From: Fictibacillus barbaricus
GTDB taxonomy: Bacteria > Bacillota > Bacilli > Bacillales > Fictibacillaceae
DNA length: 64,000 bases
Direction: 5' to 3'
Assembly (NCBI RefSeq): GCF_014635025.1
Contig: NZ_BMCE01000002.1
Span: 62,001 to 126,000 of the forward strand
Positions 28,773-35,905 of the stretch are shown here, piece by piece. Each line of letters begins with the position of its first letter. Positions within the stretch are counted from its first letter, which is position 1. The translations under genes were made by a program, and so were the position numbers. A model generated the notes under the pieces. The model saw nothing but the letters and a program-made list of their open reading frames with translations. It did not search any database and was not told the DNA's origin.

Positions 28773-30458
28773 TTGTCCAGGGTATACAAACATTTTATTC
28801 CAGTTATCCTTCTGTTTTTTTTAGCCTCAGGTTTCATGACTCCCTTACAAGCCCAAGCTGCTACCAACGGTGGAGGATACTGGCTCCCATATGACAAAGA
28901 CAAAATTGAAAAAGCAACCGAGCTTATGAAGCAAGGGAAGTCCATAGGAGAGTTTGGAATCAAGCAAGATCAGCTACAGAAAAAGGAAGGATTTCAGACA
29001 TTAGAAGAATTGAGAAGGCAAGCCCAACAAAGTAAGGCAACATACAAAGTAGATATGCGGCCGCCGTTGAAAACTACACAGGGCTGGGTACCACCGGAAT
29101 TCGATTATGATCACATCCTAACCTCTGAAGAATGCCAGCAAGGCCCAGGAAGTGGTTCAGAATCAGGGTTTATTAAAAATCGTTATTCTTTCTGTTGGTC
29201 CCATGTAGCAACTTATGAAATACCGGTAAAATGTTATCTCGGTGTATGTTTTTACGAAGGAGTCCAATTCCAATTCACTGAAATAGGGTACGGTTCCAAT
29301 CAAAGCCGGAAAATGAGAGTTTTTTATACCATCGAAGATATCCTTGTGACCGATCCTTCGCTTAACGGAGCTAAGCTAGAAGTAAATATCGTATGTGAAG
29401 CAAAACTGAACCCGGGTGACTGTAAGCCTGATCCTGATACGCCACCTACTGAAAGAACGATTGCCCAATGGAAAAACACGAACTTCGGAACTGAAATTTT
29501 CCTCTCAGATGCACCTCCGGCAACAGATAGCAATCCTGATCGTTTAGGGTACATGGATTTTTGGCCAGAGCTCACCATAAAGCATGCACCAAGAAAATTC
29601 ACAAAAACCATTGATGGCATTAAACAAACGGTGCGTTTCGATTCAGCGAGTTACATGTTCGCCTTCCCTGATCAACATTTCTGGCAAGGTGCTGTATTCA
29701 ACAAAGCGACGCCAATCTTTAATGTTCCGATCACAAAACCTGAATTTTCGATGTTATCTGAAGCTGGGCAGCATTGGAAATCCGCAATGGATAACCCAGA
29801 ACAAACGAAACCTCAGATGATAGGAAAACAAATTCCCGGAGCAGTAGGTGACGCCCCACTGAAACGAATGTATACGAAACGTCATCCAGAAGAATACGCC
29901 CAAAACCGAGCGAAGACAAGAAGTGCTTGCAACCGGGAATTTAAAGATGACGACCGAACTGGCAAGCAGTGTGACGAGTACCCGTTTGCTTCAACCTGGC
30001 AAGGTTCATCCACAAATGGATCAGACAATTTTTCAATCAGACTCATTTCAGAGGAATCGAATAGTGCTTCAGGAAATTGGCTTGGAACCTGGTACGCATA
30101 TGACCGCATTTTAGACTATGATCCTTTTCACGTAGAAGTCGAAGCACCGGAGAAAATAGCGACGATCCGTTCTGAAGGTGAACCTCAGGAAGGGCAAGAC
30201 AACCGCTCAAGTGATAACTTCTCTATTAAAAACATACCGTCCTATGCGACCAAATTACAGTGGAAAATTATTGACGGACCTACTGATGCACGATTCGATA
30301 TCATGCATGACGATAGTTTTGGCATTGATGAAACTATTTTCTATGACCTTCATGATGGCTCCGTAACGGAAATTGAAACAAGTGATGAATTTTATATCGC
30401 TAGACCAAAAAACACGGATGGGGAAAGCTTTACAGTCGAAGTTTATGCAATCCCTTAG
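28773..30458 (+). CDS. secreted Cys-rich protein with C-terminal NucA/NucB-type DNase domain
   Basis: 561 residues with a signal peptide (about 1-30, cleavage near QAQAA). Residues about 30-360 match no family I recognise and hold most of the eight cysteines. About 365-455 reads ACNREFKDDDRTGKQCDEYP, FASTWQGSSTNGSDNFSIRL and GNWLGTWYAYDRILDYDPF, the pattern of the NucA/NucB deoxyribonuclease domain with the catalytic DE in CDEYPFA. The last 100 residues (DNFSIKNIPSYATKLQWKII) may be a separate beta domain. Starts at TTG with GAGGAGG 7 nt upstream. Monocistronic with its own terminator; no immunity gene adjacent. Likely a secreted nuclease for nutrition or competition (inference). Confidence 0.8.
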   Translation: MSRVYKHFIPVILLFFLASGFMTPLQAQAATNGGGYWLPYDKDKIEKATELMKQGKSIGEFGIKQDQLQKKEGFQTLEELRRQAQQSKATYKVDMRPPLKTTQGWVPPEFDYDHILTSEECQQGPGSGSESGFIKNRYSFCWSHVATYEIPVKCYLGVCFYEGVQFQFTEIGYGSNQSRKMRVFYTIEDILVTDPSLNGAKLEVNIVCEAKLNPGDCKPDPDTPPTERTIAQWKNTNFGTEIFLSDAPPATDSNPDRLGYMDFWPELTIKHAPRKFTKTIDGIKQTVRFDSASYMFAFPDQHFWQGAVFNKATPIFNVPITKPEFSMLSEAGQHWKSAMDNPEQTKPQMIGKQIPGAVGDAPLKRMYTKRHPEEYAQNRAKTRSACNREFKDDDRTGKQCDEYPFASTWQGSSTNGSDNFSIRLISEESNSASGNWLGTWYAYDRILDYDPFHVEVEAPEKIATIRSEGEPQEGQDNRSSDNFSIKNIPSYATKLQWKIIDGPTDARFDIMHDDSFGIDETIFYDLHDGSVTEIETSDEFYIARPKNTDGESFTVEVYAIP

Positions 30459-30490
30459 TTACGGATGTTTAGTTTAAAAACGAAGACTGG

Positions 30491-30528
30491 AAAAAAGAGC
30501 TTGGATTAGAGTCTCAAAGCTCTTTTTT
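30491..30528 (+). terminator. intrinsic terminator after NucA/NucB-domain gene
   Basis: AAAAAAGAGCTT ... AAAGCTCTTTTTT, 33 nt after the stop. Confidence 0.85.
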
Positions 30529-30724
30529 CTTGTTGTAACAAATGGCTTATCCAATAATCCCCCGTTTAATTAGTAAAAAGGAAAATTTGACAGATTTTCA
30601 TCAGCACTATCCCTGTATGCTCGTGACCGTTACTATCGTAATACAAATTCCTTGTTACTCTCCCTCCATTCTTCCGTTAAAAATATTCGTCAAAAATATA
30701 CATCAATGTCATTCATCTTTTATT

Positions 30725-30753
30725 TTTGAAGAAATGCACACGTTAGTTGAATA
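30725..30753 (+). repeat. dispersed repeat, partial type A copy
   Basis: TTGAAGAAATGCACACGTTAGTTGAATAA, right half only. It lies just downstream of the DMT transporter gene on the minus strand. Confidence 0.65.
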
Positions 30754-30788
30754 ACAAAAGAGGACAGAAAAATTCTGCCCTCCTGCTT

Positions 30789-31682
30789 TTACATAGATTT
30801 TTTCTTTTGTAAGGTTACTATAACAACACCTGTCATAATTAAGAAACTACCAATAAAAAAGTTCACGTCTAACTTTTCTTTTAACAAGAGCCAACCTAAA
30901 TAAGAACCTACAAGTGGCTGGAAAAAGAAAAACAATGAGCCTATTCCTGCATCCATTAATTCCATACCTTTATTCCAAAGAAAAAATGCTCCAGCAGTTG
31001 AAACTACCCCAAGATAAATAACACCGAAAATGATTAAAATGTTTTGATAATATACATCATTAGATTGAAGTTCCCATATCATTGCGGGCGTAGTAAAAAC
31101 AAGTGCAAATAATACCGCATAAGTCGTTATCGTTAATGATGAAAAACGTTTAGAAGCAACCTTTACATAGACTGATAATAACGCCCAAGTAATTGCCGCT
31201 CCCACCAATATGATACATCCTACTAAGTAGGTTCCCACCTTTGTATCCCAACCAATTACAATAACAACACCTAATGTTGCTAAAAAAACTGAAGTAATCT
31301 TTCTAACGGTCAGTTTTTCCTTTAATATTAATCTTGCAAAGACTACAATAAAAGCTGGTGTAGCCGATGTAATCAAAGCTCCAGTGTGTGCATCAGATAA
31401 TTTTGTACCAATGAATTGAAAAGCAATAGAAACGAAGTAGCCAATAAAACCAATCCAAGCTAATAGTAACCAATCACTTTTCTTAATAACTGTACGATTA
31501 CCATTTTTTATATGAATCATTTTTAAAACAACAAACAAAAAAACAAATGCTATAACATACCGCACCCATACTAACGTTAAAGGCGGAATATAATCTAATA
31601 CATATTTACTGACTACATACATACCGTCCCACATACTTGCGGCTAATGATAAACAAATTGCTCCAATAAAATTTTGCTTCAT
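30789..31682 (-). CDS. EamA/DMT-family transporter
   Basis: Drug/metabolite exporter-type membrane protein, 297 residues with ten predicted helices in two EamA repeats: ICLSLAASMWDGMYVVSKYV starts the first, and TWALLSVYVKVASKRFS opens the second. AFFLWNKGMELMDAGIGSLF and QPLVGSYLGWLLLKEKL are the conserved late helices. The ATG at 31682 matches the usual family N-terminus (MKQNFIGA); the 20 extra upstream codons are unlikely to be used. Substrate unknown. Confidence 0.88.
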   Translation of the reverse strand: MKQNFIGAICLSLAASMWDGMYVVSKYVLDYIPPLTLVWVRYVIAFVFLFVVLKMIHIKNGNRTVIKKSDWLLLAWIGFIGYFVSIAFQFIGTKLSDAHTGALITSATPAFIVVFARLILKEKLTVRKITSVFLATLGVVIVIGWDTKVGTYLVGCIILVGAAITWALLSVYVKVASKRFSSLTITTYAVLFALVFTTPAMIWELQSNDVYYQNILIIFGVIYLGVVSTAGAFFLWNKGMELMDAGIGSLFFFFQPLVGSYLGWLLLKEKLDVNFFIGSFLIMTGVVIVTLQKKKSM

Positions 31683-31742
31683 CAATAATACTTCCGTCTT
31701 TTTTAAGGGAATTTTAATAGAACTTTCCCTAAGACGAGGCAT

Positions 31743-32441
31743 GACTTTTATATTTACTATTCATCCCTCGACTTAGGAATGAATAGCTGGTTGGTCATTT
31801 TCAAAAATATCTAAATATAATCTCATTACTTAATCCCCCCCTATTTATATTTTCTTATTTTTAACATATTTCTATTTAGTAAAATTATTCACATTTCCTT
31901 GTTCCACATTACTGCCTTTTGTTCAATAAAAAGATGCAGATCTCCTTCTTAAATTAGTTGAAAAAATATCAACCTTCTTTCACAATTTTTAACTCCTCAG
32001 AAAGAACTTCAATCAATATTAAAGATAAAGCTATGAAGAACTTGGAGAGACTCCATTTGTATTAGCATCAGAGTCTCCTGGATTCTTACCCAGAAACCTT
32101 TAACCTAATGAGTTTGTCTATACAAATGTTTTTTTTGAACATAACTTAATTAATAGGAACTTTCCTACACTGTATAGTGATGACAGACTAATATAAGCAA
32201 CGATTTTCCTTATTGATTTTACAATCCTGCTGTATTCTAGTGATTATTGGATAATTCCAATTTTGTCTATTAACTAGGGCAACGTACTCATTTTATTTTA
32301 ATAGCTTCTCTCTGTTCGTGGCAGTAGAGGTAGAATAACTTCAATAAAAGAAGCCTTGTTTTCGTTTATTGTTTTAATGTTAGAACTCGTAACGCCCGAG
32401 TTTTTATAAACTTATAAATTTTAAAAAGGAAGAGATTGAAA
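31743..32441. other. 700-base gene-free region
   Basis: AT-rich; contains a partial type A repeat (31922-31962) and an imperfect inverted repeat GAGACTC...GAGTCTC (about 32048-32083). A 22-codon minus-strand tail (KNPGDSDANTNGVSPSSS-stop) might be the end of a lost gene. Nothing else recognised; it must include the promoter of the G2-domain gene. Confidence 0.4.
31922..31962 (+). repeat. dispersed repeat, degraded type A copy
   Basis: TTCAATAAAAAGATGCAGATCTCCTTCTT then AATTAGTTGAA: left end kept, right hairpin arm lost. Confidence 0.6.
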
Positions 32442-33944
32442 ATGTCAAACGGATGTAATCAAAATCCAATTGGAGCTTGCTCAGAAGCCGAAGGATCCAG
32501 CACGATAGCGAATGGTTTTGCTTCTCATACAGAGGGATACCAAACCCAAACCAATGCAGGTGCAGCCCATTCTGAAGGTTTCCAGTCAAGGGCAAATGGT
32601 TCTGCGTCACATGCCGAGGGATATGACACACAGGCTAATGCAGACGCCTCTCATGCCGAAGGAGGACAAACAAAAGCAAACGGCTTGTATTCCCATGCCG
32701 AAGGAGCATCAACAACGGCAAGTGGAATGGCTTCTCATGCTGAGGGAAATCTGACAACAGCCTCTGGCATTGCGTCCCATGCAGAGGGAGAAAATACGGT
32801 CGCTACCGGGCTTGTTTCTCATGCGGAAGGACAGGGTACGATGGCTCTTGGAGAATCTTCGCATGCTGAAGGCGACCAGACGGAAGCAAGCGGAAGAGCG
32901 TCTCACGCGGAAGGAAACTTGACAGTAGCTAGCGGCATTTTTGCGCATGCGGAGGGGCAGCGCACCGTCGCTTCCGGCGATCTTTCCCATGCAGAAGGAA
33001 ATCAGACTCAAGCGCTCGGCCAAAACTCTCATGCCGAAGGCGCTCTTAACATTGCCAGTGGATTTACTTCGCACGCGGAGGGAGTAAACACGGTTGCTTC
33101 CGGATTTTTTTCCCACACAGAGGGACAAGCGACGAATGCGAATTCTTTGGAAGGGGTTCATGTCATGGGTAAATTCGGTGCTGCAAACGAGCTGCCGTAC
33201 TCGTGGTACCTTGCTAATGGTATCGATGCCTCGACTCCGGGTTTGGCCGCTAAAATATTAAGCAACGGCAACATTAAAATTGACGGAACGGTAACTAGCC
33301 CGGCAGCAGATTATGCAGAAATGTTCGAAACGACTGATGGGAAAGCGATCGAATTCGGCTATTTCGTCACGCTGGAAGAGAATAAAGTGCGCATAGCGAA
33401 TGGTCAAGACGATTATATATTGGGCATTACAAGCGCAAAGCCGGCTTTCTTGGCCGATAGTGGAGAGCTAAGATGGAAGCATAAGTACTTAACTACCGAA
33501 TGGGGAGAAATGAAGTACGAAACCATAACCGTTCCTTCAACATCAGATGCTGGTGGCTATTTGATCGTACCGGAGAGATTAGAGTATAGGCCGGTATTGA
33601 ACCCTAAATGGGACTCTTCTAAGGAATATATCCCACGCTCCAAAAGACCGGAATGGGTTGCAGTTGGTTTAATAGGAAAACTTCTAGTTCGTGATGATGG
33701 CACATGTAAGGCAGGTAGTTATTGCAAACCAAACCATGAGGGGATTGCAACTGCCTCGGATCAAGGATACCGAATACTTGAGCGTATCCATCAAAATCAA
33801 ATCTTGGTTTTGATTACTCCAGACTATCGAAGGTCTACTAAAAATAACGCTGAACAACTTGAAAAACTAGCAAAATTAAAAGAACAGGGCTACCTTACCG
33901 AAGAGGAATTTCAGAGAGAAAAACACAATCTATTAAACTCATAA
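32442..33944 (+). CDS. YadA-head-like repeat protein with Peptidase_G2 autocleavage domain and SHOCT tail
   Basis: 500 residues. About 10-235: sixteen 14-residue repeats of the form SHAEGxxTxASGxA, the YadA-head/Hep_Hag repeat that builds a trimeric left-handed beta-roll. About 285-465: the IMC-type Peptidase_G2 domain known from phage tail appendages (phi29 gp12), beginning SPAADYAEMFETTDGKAIEF. In gp12 cleavage falls before an Asp with a nearby Glu, matching A|DYAE here. Last 30 residues (LAKLKEQGYLTEEEFQREKH) form a SHOCT domain. No signal peptide. GGAAGAG lies 8-9 nt before ATG 32442; the TTG at 32436 is less likely. It stands alone without phage neighbours and is G+C-richer than its flanks, so it is probably a transferred phage-type fibre. 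Confidence 0.85.
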   Translation: MSNGCNQNPIGACSEAEGSSTIANGFASHTEGYQTQTNAGAAHSEGFQSRANGSASHAEGYDTQANADASHAEGGQTKANGLYSHAEGASTTASGMASHAEGNLTTASGIASHAEGENTVATGLVSHAEGQGTMALGESSHAEGDQTEASGRASHAEGNLTVASGIFAHAEGQRTVASGDLSHAEGNQTQALGQNSHAEGALNIASGFTSHAEGVNTVASGFFSHTEGQATNANSLEGVHVMGKFGAANELPYSWYLANGIDASTPGLAAKILSNGNIKIDGTVTSPAADYAEMFETTDGKAIEFGYFVTLEENKVRIANGQDDYILGITSAKPAFLADSGELRWKHKYLTTEWGEMKYETITVPSTSDAGGYLIVPERLEYRPVLNPKWDSSKEYIPRSKRPEWVAVGLIGKLLVRDDGTCKAGSYCKPNHEGIATASDQGYRILERIHQNQILVLITPDYRRSTKNNAEQLEKLAKLKEQGYLTEEEFQREKHNLLNS

Positions 33945-33988
33945 AAATCTAGATTTTGGTCTTGCTAGCAAGTTATACTTGCACTTAA

Positions 33989-34016
33989 TATCTAGCCCGT
34001 TTGCTGAATAAAAAAA
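33989..34016 (+). repeat. repeat tail
   Basis: CTAGCCCGTTTGCTGAATAAAAAAAG followed by a hairpin-like GAGCTCACCGGAGATG. A variant right end of the dispersed repeat. Confidence 0.5.
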
Positions 34017-34053
34017 GAGCTCACCGGAGATGAAAAAAAGTAACTGACATACA

Positions 34054-34083
34054 AAAAGCCCTTCACAGATGAGAGGGCTTTAA
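34054..34083 (+). terminator. intrinsic terminator
   Basis: AAAGCCCT...AGGGCTTTA stem downstream of the G2-domain gene. Confidence 0.7.
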
Positions 34084-34164
34084 TTGCACTTAAGTTCTCT
34101 TCTAGATAATAATTTTAAAAAAGGTGTTCAAAAATTCGGGCATCTTCGTTTAAGCACCAACATT

Positions 34165-34198
34165 AAAGCAGTGGATTACAAAATCTCACTGCTTTTTT
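34165..34198. terminator. intrinsic terminator
   Basis: AAAGCAGTG, 13-nt loop, CACTGCTTTTTT. The T-run favours the plus strand, but the A-run allows use by the minus-strand TPP enzyme gene. Confidence 0.65.
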
Positions 34199-34254
34199 GG
34201 TTGTATCCTTGCTGAAATGCTAACTTATTAGAGTATTGTCGCAAACAACCCTTA

Positions 34255-35889
34255 TCACTTTCCAAACGAAGAGAGAAACTTAACCCTGTCTCCCATTGGC
34301 GGAACATTATTATCTGTTAAAACGATCTCTAATATAGAGGGCCCTTTTTTACTTTCTAAAGAACTAAATAGATCGATGTTAATCTCATCTAACCTTTCCA
34401 CCCGGACACTTGGAATCCCAAGAGCCTCTGCCATTTTTGATAAGTTTGTTGGCTCCTGTTCGAAACTCGGGTGTGAACGATTATACTGAAGGGTATGACC
34501 ATGATAAACCATACCGAGCCGAGCGTTGTTTATGACCACGAATAGGATAGGCAGATTGTATTCTTTTGCGGTTAACACTTCCATACCGTGCATAAAGAAA
34601 CAGCCATCCCCTGTTATGCAGGTTACCGGACGGTCTGGTTGAGCGAGTTTCGAACCTAAAGCAGCACTGATACCGCTTCCCATTGCTCCAAAATGAACAT
34701 TGATATCAAAAGTATCAGAATTGAAAACTTTCATATGGTGTATGACGTACGACATGAACTCACCGATATCGATCGTATACCGGTTTGTTTTCGGAAGGTA
34801 TTCTTGTAATCTTAACAGTACGTTCTGTGTGTTGTAATCTCCATCCGATTGCCTTTCCTTTTTTGCTCTCCATTCGATCGGTGTTCCTTCCATGCCAAGT
34901 CGCCTTAATTCCTCGTTCAAGACATTTAAACTTACATCAACGTCCCCTAGGACAGGAAGATCGACTTGATATTTTCTATTAAAGACTGTTTGATCGTTGT
35001 CGATCTGAATAACCTTCCTGTTTCTTGTTAGGTTCATGTTCCAGTTGTTAGTAGCTGTTTCTCCAAGGCTTGAACCGATCACCAAAAGCGTTCGACCGTC
35101 CCCATCGTTTATCAGTTGGGACGCACTCTCATGACCCGCAAAGCCAAACACTCCCTTATTTAGGGGATGATCTGTTGGTATGAAGCCTTTTGCCTGAGGG
35201 GTCGATAGAATCGGCCATTGAAGCAACTCTGCAAGTTCCATTAATAACTCTACAGACCCCCTTATCCCCTGACCGATAAAGATATAACCGCCATCTGATT
35301 CATGAAGCATTTTCGCCACATTTTTAATAACTGAAGATTCAGGGACTAAGACCTCTCTTATCGGGAAAGACGGTAAATCGGTTTGAGTAACATTGTCAAG
35401 TTGAACATCTATCGGCATGGCTACATGGACAGGGCCAGGAACACCTGATAAAGCAATCTCCACCGCTTTTGCTACCTCATTTAGAAGCACCCTCGAATCT
35501 TTTACGGTCACACTGTATTTTGTGACAGGTCGGAACAAAGGCTCCGCATCGAGTTCTTGTGAAGCATTCAGGCCCTCTGTGTTTACTGGCACAGCTCCTG
35601 TGAGAAACAGGACCGGAAGATGTTCCCTCATTGCGTTCGCAGCACCTGTTATTAAGTTCGTCCCACCCGGGCCGCTGCTAGCTATACAAACCCCTAAAGA
35701 GTTTGAGTACTTTGCATAAGAAGCCGCCATGTATGAAGCAGCTCCTTCATGTTTCGTAATGATGGGTTTGATTTCCGGCATATCATAAAGTTCATCGAAA
35801 AAAGCATTGACTGAACCCGCCGGTATCCCAAAAACGTACTCAACACCACCTAATCTTAAAAATTTTAATATCGATCGAACTGCCTTCAA
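34255..35889 (-). CDS. thiamine pyrophosphate-dependent enzyme (acetolactate synthase-like)
   Basis: 544 residues in the POX/ALS fold: N-terminal PYR domain with the cofactor-activating Glu in ITKHEGAASYMAASYAKYS and IASSGPGGTNLITGAANAMR, a central FAD/nucleotide-fold domain (about 190-330), and a C-terminal PP domain with the ThDP motif GDGCFFMHGMEVL...VVINNA. The TTG at 35889 has AAGGAGAG 8 nt upstream, while the GTG at 35898 overlaps that site, so TTG is preferred. It starts 16 nt after the stop of the GGDEF-EAL gene, so the two are likely cotranscribed. Specificity (acetolactate synthase, pyruvate oxidase or a decarboxylase) is not resolved, and no ilvN-type regulatory subunit is present. 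Confidence 0.88.
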   Translation of the reverse strand: MKAVRSILKFLRLGGVEYVFGIPAGSVNAFFDELYDMPEIKPIITKHEGAASYMAASYAKYSNSLGVCIASSGPGGTNLITGAANAMREHLPVLFLTGAVPVNTEGLNASQELDAEPLFRPVTKYSVTVKDSRVLLNEVAKAVEIALSGVPGPVHVAMPIDVQLDNVTQTDLPSFPIREVLVPESSVIKNVAKMLHESDGGYIFIGQGIRGSVELLMELAELLQWPILSTPQAKGFIPTDHPLNKGVFGFAGHESASQLINDGDGRTLLVIGSSLGETATNNWNMNLTRNRKVIQIDNDQTVFNRKYQVDLPVLGDVDVSLNVLNEELRRLGMEGTPIEWRAKKERQSDGDYNTQNVLLRLQEYLPKTNRYTIDIGEFMSYVIHHMKVFNSDTFDINVHFGAMGSGISAALGSKLAQPDRPVTCITGDGCFFMHGMEVLTAKEYNLPILFVVINNARLGMVYHGHTLQYNRSHPSFEQEPTNLSKMAEALGIPSVRVERLDEINIDLFSSLESKKGPSILEIVLTDNNVPPMGDRVKFLSSFGK

Positions 35890-35905
35890 ACAAATCACTC
35901 TCCTT

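Noticed and set aside
32048-32083. GAGACTC...GAGTCTC inverted repeat as an operator
   Set aside because: Only 7 bp with a long loop and no adjacent gene start; could be chance.
32500-33150. Periodic 42-base repeats that could be mistaken for a CRISPR or tandem-repeat array
   Set aside because: The period is the 14-codon SHAEG repeat of an intact coding sequence with codon-level divergence; no spacers.
32442-33944. Prophage remnant
   Set aside because: Only one phage-type domain protein; no integrase, capsid, terminase or lysis genes on either side.
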